The translations under genes were made by a program, and so were the position numbers. The notes beneath the pieces were generated by a model. It was given only the letters and a program-made list of their open reading frames with translations. It was not told the origin of the DNA and did not search any database. This document shows, piece after piece, positions 34,871 to 42,189 of a DNA stretch of 60,408 nucleotides. Origin of the DNA: Runella sp. (GTDB lineage: Bacteria; Bacteroidota; Bacteroidia; Cytophagales; Spirosomataceae); NCBI GenBank assembly GCA_023254175.1, contig JALQYJ010000097.1, positions 1 through 60,408 on the forward strand. Reading direction: 5' to 3'. Every line of letters begins with the position of its first letter. Positions within the stretch are counted from its first letter, which is position 1.

Positions 34871-35661
34871 TTTTTTACCATTAGCTTTTTGTCTAACAAA
34901 TAACCCAAACTCAAATTCCAATCAAATGCTCTCCCCGAAATATCAGTTTTTAAGGGCGCATTGAGGGTCGAACCCACAAAAAAGGAAGTCTTAGACGATG
35001 ATAATGTAACGTTGGAAGCAAAATAAACGCCCGACTTACTGTCCAATTTTAAGTGAAACAATTGAGGATTTATGCGCATAGTAAGGTTTTTGCCAAGCGG
35101 TACAATGGAAATAACTCGAAACGAAACCAACGACGTATGATTGACGGCATCATCGCTTATTCCTTTGGCATACAGGCAAAAAAAGCTCATACTTAGTCGT
35201 TTACCTACCACCAAATTGGGAGTAATTTCAACAGGAATCACCCGCGATACGGCCAATGTATTTTTGACTTGTGGAGAAGTTTCATAAGCCAATACTCGAA
35301 AAGGCACCGCTGGAAAATGCGTACCCGCTGTAAGCTGAAACCGTTTTTGATCGATGATTTTGTAGCGCCAAATAAAGATAAAAGACCAAGGCCGCCCGTC
35401 TTGAAGGGCAAAACGAAACTCAGGCTCAAAACTAAATCGATTGCCACCGTTGATATTTAGGTTGAAAATAGCCGCAGGCTTACCCAATGAAAATGCGGGG
35501 ATAAATGAAAAACCATTATTGGTAATGCTTGCTGTTGCTCTAAAATTAACCATTTGGGTCGTCGAATCGGTTTGCTGTGCATTGCTTACGCGAACCAATC
35601 CAAAGGCACAAACTGCTAAAATTATTTTTACGAACTCAACTTTTGACACTTGAAAACACAT
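34867..35661 (-). CDS. Putative outer-membrane/exported beta-rich protein coupled to AraC regulator
   Basis: 264 residues with a signal peptide (hydrophobic residues 11-24, cleavage near VSNAQQ). The rest alternates short amphipathic beta strands with Gly/Asn turns (GGNRFSFEPEFRFALQDGRP; NLTMRINPQLFHLKLD) and ends FDWNLSLGYLLDKKL, as in a small outer-membrane barrel. Not a recognised family. Its stop codon overlaps the AraC start by 4 bp (translational coupling), so the two are one operon. It may be the surface entry or sensing component for the regulated pathway (inference). Confidence 0.6.
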   Translation of the reverse strand: MCFQVSKVEFVKIILAVCAFGLVRVSNAQQTDSTTQMVNFRATASITNNGFSFIPAFSLGKPAAIFNLNINGGNRFSFEPEFRFALQDGRPWSFIFIWRYKIIDQKRFQLTAGTHFPAVPFRVLAYETSPQVKNTLAVSRVIPVEITPNLVVGKRLSMSFFCLYAKGISDDAVNHTSLVSFRVISIVPLGKNLTMRINPQLFHLKLDSKSGVYFASNVTLSSSKTSFFVGSTLNAPLKTDISGRAFDWNLSLGYLLDKKLMVKK

Positions 35662-35690
35662 GTACTTGATTTATTGATGATTTGATACGG

Positions 35691-35698
35691 CAAAAGTA
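35691..35698 (-). promoter_or_regulatory. -7 box of the AraC operon
   Basis: TACTTTTG on the minus strand, an exact TAnnTTTG match, 29 bp upstream of the envelope-protein ATG and 26 bp downstream of the putative AraC element. Confidence 0.55.
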
Positions 35699-35724
35699 AT
35701 TTCATCTCTATCCATCGCTAAACG

Positions 35725-35755
35725 GTTTTCAAACCAAAACTTACAAAAATCAAAC
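35725..35755 (-). promoter_or_regulatory. Putative AraC-family operator, copy 2
   Basis: Half-sites GTTTGATTTT and GTTTGAAAAC start 21 bp apart on the minus strand, next to the -33 region. It lies in the shared intergenic region with the divergent polyketide-synthase operon (ATG at 35908), so it may also affect that operon. A further ATCAAAC half-site occurs at 35792-35798. Confidence 0.65.
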
Positions 35756-35907
35756 CGTTACTTGCTTTCATACAGCATCTGAAAAAGATTTATCAAACTC
35801 CTTCGACTAATTCTAGTTATTATATATTATTATGTGTCGTTTGGGCGACATTTCGTATAATGTCAAACTGCGTATTTTACGCAATCTATCAACTAGAACA
35901 TACCTAC

Positions 35908-36972
35908 ATGCCCTATATCAATGCCATCGGTACAGCTGTGCCACCTTACAAGCACCAACAAACCGACATTCTGAGCTTTATGCTCGCGGCCGAAACGTAC
36001 TCAGAAGACGAAGCCCGTCGGTTGTCGTTGATGTACCATCGAAGTGGCATTTCTTTTCGTCATTCTGCATTGCCCGATTACAGCAGTTCCAAGGAAAATT
36101 ATCTATTTTACCCAAAAATCGCTGATTTAGAGCCTTTTCCAACGGTTTCCCAGCGTATGAGTTTCTTCGAAACGCACGCGCTTCCCTTGGCGCAGACAGC
36201 CATTGAAGACCTTGATTTCACTGAAAATCCCGCTACTTTTACACACCTAATTACGGTAAGTTGTACGGGATTGATGGCGCCCGGGCTAGACATTCAGTTG
36301 ATGGAATCACTGGAATTATCGCCAACCATTGTCCGAAATTCGGTCAATTTTATGGGCTGTTACGCAGCTATTCACGCCCTCAAACTCGCTGACGCTTTTT
36401 GTCGAGCCAATGTCAACGCACAGGTTTTGGTGGTTTGTACCGAGCTGTGTACCTTACATTTTCAAAAAGGGAAATCGCTGGATACCCAGACCTCCAACCT
36501 CCTTTTTTCCGACGGTGCCGCCGCTTGCGTCGTCAGTAATCGCCCCTATGGCAAACGCATTGAGGGGTTTTATTCAGAAGTGGTGTCGGAAGGTAAAAAT
36601 GACATGTCTTGGAAGATTTCGGAACACGGTTTTTTGATGAAGTTGAGCAATGAAGTACCAAAATTACTGGAGGCTTCGATTCGACAAATGATTCTCAACG
36701 CCCTCTTCAACAACCACTTAACGCTTGACAATATTACCAATTGGGCCATTCACCCGGGTGGAAAAAGCATCTTAGAAGCTGTTCAACGAGCCATGAAATT
36801 GGAAAGTACAGCAAGCGCTACTTCATTTGAAGTGTTAAGAAACTACGGAAATATGTCGTCGGTGACGATACTTTTTGTGCTAAAAAAGTTATTTTCAACC
36901 AACAATGACAGCAATACGTTTGCGGTTGCCTTTGGGCCTGGTATCACCATGGAAAGCATGATGTTGGCATGA
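35908..36972 (+). CDS. Type III polyketide synthase (chalcone/stilbene synthase family)
   Basis: 354 residues from ATG 35908 (MPYINAIGTAVPPYKHQQ is the normal family start; the frame extends 16 codons upstream without similarity). The catalytic triad is complete: Cys in NFMGCYAAIHALK, His in WAIHPGGKS, Asn in NYGNMSS. Other landmarks are VSCTGLMAPGLDIQL and the C-terminal AFGPGITMESMML. The enzyme condenses malonyl-CoA units onto an acyl-CoA starter without acyl carrier protein, giving resorcinols, pyrones or phloroglucinols. It is the first gene of a four-gene operon (ATGA overlap with the methyltransferase). The product is unknown. Confidence 0.93.
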   Translation: MPYINAIGTAVPPYKHQQTDILSFMLAAETYSEDEARRLSLMYHRSGISFRHSALPDYSSSKENYLFYPKIADLEPFPTVSQRMSFFETHALPLAQTAIEDLDFTENPATFTHLITVSCTGLMAPGLDIQLMESLELSPTIVRNSVNFMGCYAAIHALKLADAFCRANVNAQVLVVCTELCTLHFQKGKSLDTQTSNLLFSDGAAACVVSNRPYGKRIEGFYSEVVSEGKNDMSWKISEHGFLMKLSNEVPKLLEASIRQMILNALFNNHLTLDNITNWAIHPGGKSILEAVQRAMKLESTASATSFEVLRNYGNMSSVTILFVLKKLFSTNNDSNTFAVAFGPGITMESMMLA

Positions 36973-37652
36973 TAGATTTCAAAAAACGCTCCTACACGCC
37001 CGAACTTTTGGATGCCGATGACATCCCTTCGGCCGATTTGTTTCAAAATCTAAAAGAACTCAAAATCATTAATACTTTGCTCGGGGGACATCGGGTGGTG
37101 CTCAATGGAATTGCCAAATTTTCCCAGAAAGCCTCCTCGCTCTTTGTGGTTGAAATAGGCTCAGGAGGCGGTGATAATCTCGGGGCAATTCGCTCAAAAT
37201 ACCCCGACTTTTTCTTAGAAGGTGTGGACTTAAAGCGAGACTGTACAACCTACGCACGCAGTCATAACCCGACGATTCGTTTTCAAACAGCTGACTATCA
37301 AAAAGCTAACTTTCATCAAACGCCCGACCTCCTTTTTAACTCACTCTTTTGTCATCATTTTAACGACGAGCAGTTGGTGGAAATGTTGCAATGGATGCAC
37401 CAAAATTCGACCCAAGGCTTCTTTATCGCGGATTTGCACCGCCACGGGTTAGCCTACTATTCGATTAAACTATTGACTCAGCTTTTTTCTCGCTCCTATT
37501 TGGTTAGAAATGACGCACCGCTTTCAGTCAGGCGTGGTTTTAGGCAGTCGGAATGGGAAGCGTTACTTGCCAAGGCAGGTATTACTGATTACACTATACG
37601 TTGGCAATGGGCGTTTCGATTTTTAATTGTTGTCAAACATGCGCAAACATAG
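36969..37652 (+). CDS. Class I SAM-dependent methyltransferase of the polyketide cluster
   Basis: 227 residues. Motif I is VVEIGSGGGDNLGAIR (residues about 58-73), followed by the acidic LEGVDLKRDC and the LLFNSLFCHHFNDEQLVEML region typical of small-molecule methyltransferases. The start ATG overlaps the stop of the polyketide synthase by 4 bp. It probably O- or C-methylates the polyketide aromatic ring (inference from context). Its stop overlaps the next gene by 14 bp. Confidence 0.85.
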   Translation: MIDFKKRSYTPELLDADDIPSADLFQNLKELKIINTLLGGHRVVLNGIAKFSQKASSLFVVEIGSGGGDNLGAIRSKYPDFFLEGVDLKRDCTTYARSHNPTIRFQTADYQKANFHQTPDLLFNSLFCHHFNDEQLVEMLQWMHQNSTQGFFIADLHRHGLAYYSIKLLTQLFSRSYLVRNDAPLSVRRGFRQSEWEALLAKAGITDYTIRWQWAFRFLIVVKHAQT

Positions 37653-38775
37653 ATTAGGCATCGTTGGAGGAGGTTTGGCGGGACTAAGTCTGGCCATTCA
37701 AGCAGCACGACGAGGCTTTGAGGTACTATTGTTTGAAAAAAATAGCTATCCATTTCATCGCGTGTGCGGCGAATACATCAGCCTTGAATCGTACGATTTT
37801 CTTCAACGCTTGGGGGTTCCGCTTTCTGAATGGAACTTACCTACCATCAAACGCCTTGAAATTTCCTCGCCTAAAGGGACAATAGTAACGGAAACTCTGC
37901 CCTTGGGTGGGTTTGGCTTGAGTCGCTACCAACTCGACCACGAATTGGCATGCCTTGCCCGTTCCGTGGGTGTTCAGGTATTAGAAAAACATACCGTTAG
38001 CAAGATTGACTACTTGACAACTACCGATTCGTTTGTCGTTGTAGCCAACCAACAAACGTGGGAAGTGGATTGCTGCGTGGGTAGTTTTGGCAAAAAATCA
38101 AACCTCGACGTAGCATGGAAACGGCCTTTTGTGCAAAGCCAAGAAACACGACTCAATAACTACATTGGGGTCAAATATCATCTTAAAACTGACTTCCCAA
38201 AAGATAAAATCGCCCTGCATAATTTTGTGGATGGCTACTGCGGTATTTCGGCTATTGAAGATAACAACTACTGCCTTTGCTACCTCACCACGGCTCAAAA
38301 CCTTAAAAAATCGGGCAATAAACTGGAGCAAATGCACGAACAAGTGCTCTTTCGGAATCCTTATTTGAAATCAATTTTTGCCAATGCCGACTTTTTATTT
38401 CCCGAACCTGTCACGATTTCTCAGATTAGTTTTGAACCCAAAAGCTTGGTCGAAAACCACGTACTGTTAATCGGCGATGCAGCAGGGATGATTACACCCC
38501 TCTGCGGCAATGGTATGAGCATGGCGTTGCACGCGTCTAAAATTGCGCTTGAGTGGATTGATAAATATACTAATGGAACGATTTCTCGAAACGAGTTAGA
38601 AACACAGTTTGTGCGCGATTGGGTCCAACATTTCAGACGGCGTTTGTGGATAGGGCGGCAAATTCAAGCCCAATTTGGAAGCGAATTTCAAACAGAATTA
38701 TTACTCCGTACGCTTCGACCTTTTCCTTTTATCATTAAAAATTTAATCCGTCTGACCCACGGGCAACCTTTCTAA
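37639..38775 (+). CDS. FAD-dependent oxidoreductase (geranylgeranyl reductase/hydroxylase-like) of the polyketide cluster
   Basis: 378 residues from ATG 37639, inside the end of the methyltransferase gene (14-bp overlap); the in-frame TTG at 37627 is less likely. FAD Rossmann motif GIVGGGLAGLSLAIQAARRG (residues 6-25), then FEKNSYPFHRVCGEYISLES as in geranylgeranyl-reductase-type flavoproteins. The second FAD motif is HVLLIGDAAGMITPLCGNGM (about 276-295). It may hydroxylate the aromatic product or saturate a prenyl chain. Context favours a tailoring step in the cluster. Confidence 0.85.
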   Translation: MRKHRLGIVGGGLAGLSLAIQAARRGFEVLLFEKNSYPFHRVCGEYISLESYDFLQRLGVPLSEWNLPTIKRLEISSPKGTIVTETLPLGGFGLSRYQLDHELACLARSVGVQVLEKHTVSKIDYLTTTDSFVVVANQQTWEVDCCVGSFGKKSNLDVAWKRPFVQSQETRLNNYIGVKYHLKTDFPKDKIALHNFVDGYCGISAIEDNNYCLCYLTTAQNLKKSGNKLEQMHEQVLFRNPYLKSIFANADFLFPEPVTISQISFEPKSLVENHVLLIGDAAGMITPLCGNGMSMALHASKIALEWIDKYTNGTISRNELETQFVRDWVQHFRRRLWIGRQIQAQFGSEFQTELLLRTLRPFPFIIKNLIRLTHGQPF

Positions 38776-38786
38776 ACCTTTTCCAA

Positions 38787-39638
38787 ATGACGCCCAAGGC
38801 TATTCTTCTACATCTTCGTTTACCATTTTCGTTGTTTTTGATGCCTGTTTATTGGTTTGCACTCAGCCAATCGCCGCATTTTAACGTTACGAAAGCTTGT
38901 TGGGTATTTGTGATTTGGCACGTGTTGGTGTATCCCGCCAGCAATGCCTACAACAGCTATTTCGACAAGGACGAAGGTAGCATTGGTGGCCTCGAAAAAC
39001 CACCCGCCGTTGATAAAAAGCTTTTTACAGCCGCTTGGGCAATGGACATTTTGGCCATTGTGCTTAGTTATTTCTTTGTCGGAATCGTCTTTTCACTGGC
39101 CGTTTTGGTGTATGGGTTGGTTTCTAAATCGTACAGTCATACCAGTATTCGGCTCAAAAAATACCCGTTGCTGAGCTGGTTTATCGTTGGTCTTTTTCAA
39201 GGTTTTTTTGTTTATCTCAGCACCCAACAGGCTGTTTTACAAGAAAATAGCGAATTGACTAATAATCTTCTCCCTGCCATTTTGAGCTCAATGATGCTGT
39301 GGGCGGTGTACCCCATGACCCAAATTTACCAACACGAAGAAGACGCCAAACGCGGCGACCGAACCTTGAGCCTTTTGTTGGGGATTCGGGGCACTTTCTC
39401 TTTTACCGCCGGCATTTATTCATTGACTGCCCTCGGATTTTGGGTGTATTTACCGCTTCAGTCCTTTCTTCTTTTTATCGTACTCACCTCTCCCACCCTC
39501 GTTTTTTTCCTAAATTGGTTTCGTAAAACATGGCTCGACGCATCGCAAGCCAACTTTAAAAATACGATGTGGCTCAATTTATTGGCCTGCTTTGGGCTTA
39601 ATGCGTTGTTTATAACCCTCGTAGTACTCCAAAAATAA
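38787..39638 (+). CDS. UbiA-family prenyltransferase of the polyketide cluster
   Basis: 283 residues with about 8-9 membrane helices. The first Asp-rich motif region is NAYNSYFDKDEGSIGG (residues about 52-67), a variant of NDxxDxxxD. The second is QIYQHEEDAKRGDRTLSLLL (about 175-194). UbiA enzymes transfer a polyprenyl group from its diphosphate to an aromatic ring within the inner membrane. It follows the flavoprotein by 11 bp and is the last gene of the cluster. Prenylation of the polyketide ring is therefore plausible. The first motif lacks one of the canonical Asp positions, so activity should not be assumed. Confidence 0.8.
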   Translation: MTPKAILLHLRLPFSLFLMPVYWFALSQSPHFNVTKACWVFVIWHVLVYPASNAYNSYFDKDEGSIGGLEKPPAVDKKLFTAAWAMDILAIVLSYFFVGIVFSLAVLVYGLVSKSYSHTSIRLKKYPLLSWFIVGLFQGFFVYLSTQQAVLQENSELTNNLLPAILSSMMLWAVYPMTQIYQHEEDAKRGDRTLSLLLGIRGTFSFTAGIYSLTALGFWVYLPLQSFLLFIVLTSPTLVFFLNWFRKTWLDASQANFKNTMWLNLLACFGLNALFITLVVLQK

Positions 39639-39756
39639 ACGCAGACGTTGGCAGACGTAGGATTATAAGCAACCCTCTTCACCGTGGGAAGGGTTCAACC
39701 CGATTTACATTGTTGCTCTCAACCCAATCAAGAACGCCAAAATTACTTTGCTCCAA

Positions 39757-40008
39757 ATGTCAGCCTACCAGCAATTCGACAGTGAGTTCATTAGTTTTAT
39801 GGAATCTATTCACCCTGGCCCCGTCAATTTGGCCGTTATCAATGCCACCCTTTTCCGAAATTTCAAAACGGGTGTTTGGGTAGCCGCCAGCAATGCTCAT
39901 CTTTCTCCTTATAAATATTCCACTATCAACATATTACAACTTTCAAAAAAACCAACAATACTTTTTTTAGCGGGAAACAGAACTACCTTACCGCTCCCGC
40001 TAAACTAA
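39757..40008 (+). CDS. Hypothetical small protein, possibly damaged by frameshift
   Basis: 83 residues from ATG 39757 (MSAYQQFDSEFISFMESIHP). Not recognised; a gene-like N-terminal 60 residues (PVNLAVINATLFRNFKTGVW), after which the frame changes character at a run of seven T (about 39962-39968) and ends TLPLPLN. The neighbouring frame continues as the beta-barrel remnant described next, so this could be its decayed upstream part or an independent small gene cut by the same event. Confidence 0.35.
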   Translation: MSAYQQFDSEFISFMESIHPGPVNLAVINATLFRNFKTGVWVAASNAHLSPYKYSTINILQLSKKPTILFLAGNRTTLPLPLN

Positions 40009-40343
40009 CTTCTGGCTCACAAAGTATTGCCGCTTTATTTATTGAAAATATTTTGAGTAATATTTACACATTACAACTCACAAAAACGGCCGCTGGGAGT
40101 TTAAATAGCATGATTATTTTACAATACAGTTTCCCAAAGTGAGACGTAGGTTTTAATATTGACGCTTTGGGGATTTCATTTGGTAATAAACAATCGGGGA
40201 AGTTCATTGCCAGCGACTCAAAATCACTAAATGGTAGCCTACAAAATGCCAAACCTACTTCTTTTAATTTACTGTTCATAAGCGACATTGGAAGTTTAAC
40301 TTCTGAGCTGTATGCCCGTTATTGGGTAGTTGCGCAAAATTAA
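39957..40343 (+). pseudogene. Decayed outer-membrane beta-barrel protein gene
   Basis: A single frame runs from 39957 to the stop at 40341-40343 with one internal TGA (40140-40142) and no start. It reads YLTAPAKLTSGSQSIAALF, then LQLTKTAAGSLNSMIILQYS, and after the TGA DVGFNIDALGISFGNKQSGK followed by DIGSLTSELYARYWV. The last blocks resemble a family of small exported beta-barrel proteins of Cytophagales that I recall but cannot verify. The C-terminal strands after ARYWV are missing. I infer a pseudogene with nonsense mutation, 3' truncation and lost start. Confidence 0.5.
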
Positions 40344-40436
40344 CTGAGACTTTTTTGTTTATAATAGATTGATATTCAGCTGATTTTGCTTTTTACCTTA
40401 TTTGTAAATTTGCCCATTTACTTAAAATTTTTCTGC

Positions 40437-40985
40437 ATGCTTTTAACCTTAATAAAAAAACTATTTTCAGGAGCATTGCTCTTTCTAGTTTTGACTTCTC
40501 AAGCACAGGGTTGGAAACCGACCTCGGCCTCAATCACTTTCAAAATAAAACACGCTTTGGGTGCTACTGCCGACGGCTCCTTTAAAGGATTTGTAGGGGC
40601 AGTCATTTTTGACCCTAAAGAACTCGCCAACGCTACTATCAAGGCGAATATTGCCGCAAAGACAATTGATACTGGTCTGAAAATCAGGGATAAAATCTTG
40701 AGAAGTGATGAGTATTTTGACGTAGAAACGTACCCAATAATTATAATGGTTTCGCAGAGGTTTGAGAAAGGGGCAAAAGAAAATGAGTATGTGGGAACGT
40801 TCAGTTTGACACTAAAGAAAACGACCAAAGTCATCAAAATCCCCTTTTCATTCGTCCAAAATGGCGCCACCGCTCAATTTAAAAGTACCTTCCAGCTCAA
40901 TCGAACTGAGTACGAAATCGGGAAAAAAAGTTCGCTTTTGGGTGATATAGCTATCATTTCTATTACATTAAATGTGCAACAATAA
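40437..40985 (+). CDS. YceI-family periplasmic lipid-binding protein
   Basis: 182 residues from ATG 40437, where the signal peptide begins (MLLTLIKKLFSGALLFLVLT, cleavage after SQAQ); the frame is open further upstream. The YceI lipocalin-like fold is shown by WKPTSASITFKIKHALGATA at the start, then GAVIFDPKELANATIKANI, SDEYFDVETYPIIIM and the ending FQLNRTEYEIGKKSSLLGD. These proteins bind isoprenoid or other amphiphilic molecules. It lies about 0.8 kb after the UbiA-containing cluster, which may be a coincidence. Confidence 0.88.
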   Translation: MLLTLIKKLFSGALLFLVLTSQAQGWKPTSASITFKIKHALGATADGSFKGFVGAVIFDPKELANATIKANIAAKTIDTGLKIRDKILRSDEYFDVETYPIIIMVSQRFEKGAKENEYVGTFSLTLKKTTKVIKIPFSFVQNGATAQFKSTFQLNRTEYEIGKKSSLLGDIAIISITLNVQQ

Positions 40986-40986
40986 G

Positions 40987-41423
40987 ATGACAATCAACGC
41001 TTGTTTATCAATTCTAAAGCAATTGCACAACTTGCTTACTCAATTAACTACCGCGACCAATACACGCAAAAACTTCCCGTTTTGAACGGAAGCAGTATTG
41101 GGCAGCACGTCAGGCATGCCATCAAGTTTTTTCAGTGTTTATTTGAAGAGTTGTCAACGATTATTATAAACTCCGACCCCTATTTTCCAATTCAGCTAAA
41201 AGTGAATTTTGACGATGATAACTTCGAATTAATTGAGACAAATTTTTTACGCGAATTGGTGTATATGGTCGAACATTCTATTCATCATTTTGCCTTAATG
41301 CAGATCGGTATTCAAGAGAACTTTAAACACATCAAGATTGAATCTAATTTTGGAGTAGCTTATTCTACTATTAGTCATCAGCAAAAGCAGCACGTTTTTT
41401 TTAAAAGACCCCAAAGGTGGTAG
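40987..41423 (+). pseudogene. Frameshifted DinB-family protein gene
   Basis: The natural start is ATG 40987 (MTINACLSILKQLHNLLTQL). The frame breaks near 41050, and the protein continues in the next frame as YTQKLPVLNGSSIGQHVRHA, then ETNFLRELVYMVEHSIHHFA and FGVAYSTI. These are DinB-like helical-bundle motifs with His ligands of a metal site. A segment of about 30 residues present in relatives (the YDxRxRD motif region) also seems to be deleted. The gene begins 1 bp after YceI's stop, so it was in the same operon. Frameshift plus deletion suggests it is dead. Confidence 0.6.
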
Positions 41424-41442
41424 TACAATGACGGATGAACAT

Positions 41443-41487
41443 AAAAAGCCGTCACACAGCAAAAATGCTCTTTGTGACGGCTTTTTT
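41443..41487. terminator. Bidirectional terminator between convergent genes
   Basis: AAAAAGCCGTCACA and TGTGACGGCTTTTT form a 14-bp perfect stem around a 16-nt loop, with A-run and T-run flanks. Confidence 0.85.
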
Positions 41488-41504
41488 AAAATTATTTACG
41501 CTAG

Positions 41505-42167
41505 TTACTTTATACGTTTTGCCTTCGCTTCAAACATATTCATCAGCGTGCCTTTGAGGTTATCGTCATCTACTTTGTTTAATTCAACGTTGACATCGTA
41601 TCCCTGAGCAGAAAAATAAAGCGTAATTTTGCCATCAGTTTCTTCCACTTTCGCGGGTATTGTTTCTTTTGCATCCCCCGCCGTCATTTTCAAATCCCCT
41701 GTCAATTTACCGTCTTTACGAATAAACTCAGTAGTAAACTTAGCATCACCATTTGGAGTACCAACAACAACAATTTCCCACTTCCCTGCGAAGAAGTCAT
41801 TGCTTTTTAGTCGTTTTCCCGATGCTTCAAACGAATCGGCCAACAACCCTTTGAGGTTATCTCCGTCAACTTTATTAAGGGCTAAATTCAAATCGTATCC
41901 AGCCGCCGAGAAAAATAATACGATTTTATCGGCGCTTTCTTCAATCGAACTAATAGCAATTTTCTCCGTCGCTTGACTAGTGATTGGCGTCAAGTCGCCC
42001 GTCAACTTCCCTTCTTTTCGAACCAAATTTCCCGTCATTTTCACGTCGCCTTGAGGAGTTTCTTTGACAAAAATTTCCCATTTGCCCACCCAATAATCGG
42101 TTTGTGCAACACTTTCTGATACGATACCACCCACAAGTGCGAGAATCAATACGATTGCTTTTTTCAT
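41505..42167 (-). CDS. Exported protein made of two copies of a ~95-residue beta-rich domain
   Basis: 220 residues with a signal peptide (residues 1-21, ending SVAQ). The mature part is two tandem repeats: WVGKWEIFVKETPQGDVKM ... LKGLLADSFEASGKRLK, and FFAGKWEIVVVGTPNGDAKF ... LKGTLMNMFEAKAKRIK. The repeats share KWEIxVxxTPxGDxK, RKxGKLTGDL, a Y(D)xN(V/L)xLNKVDxDNLKG segment and an AxxKRxK end. A third copy forms the C-terminus of the neighbouring 1263-residue protein upstream in the same operon. Looks lipocalin-like in pattern; function not known. Confidence 0.7.
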   Translation of the reverse strand: MKKAIVLILALVGGIVSESVAQTDYWVGKWEIFVKETPQGDVKMTGNLVRKEGKLTGDLTPITSQATEKIAISSIEESADKIVLFFSAAGYDLNLALNKVDGDNLKGLLADSFEASGKRLKSNDFFAGKWEIVVVGTPNGDAKFTTEFIRKDGKLTGDLKMTAGDAKETIPAKVEETDGKITLYFSAQGYDVNVELNKVDDDNLKGTLMNMFEAKAKRIK

Positions 42168-42189
42168 TGTATTTGAGTTTAAATTGATG

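Noticed and set aside
40064-40288. Minus-strand frame of 74 codons
   Set aside because: The opposite strand reads as a decayed beta-barrel protein in one continuous frame, which explains the region better.
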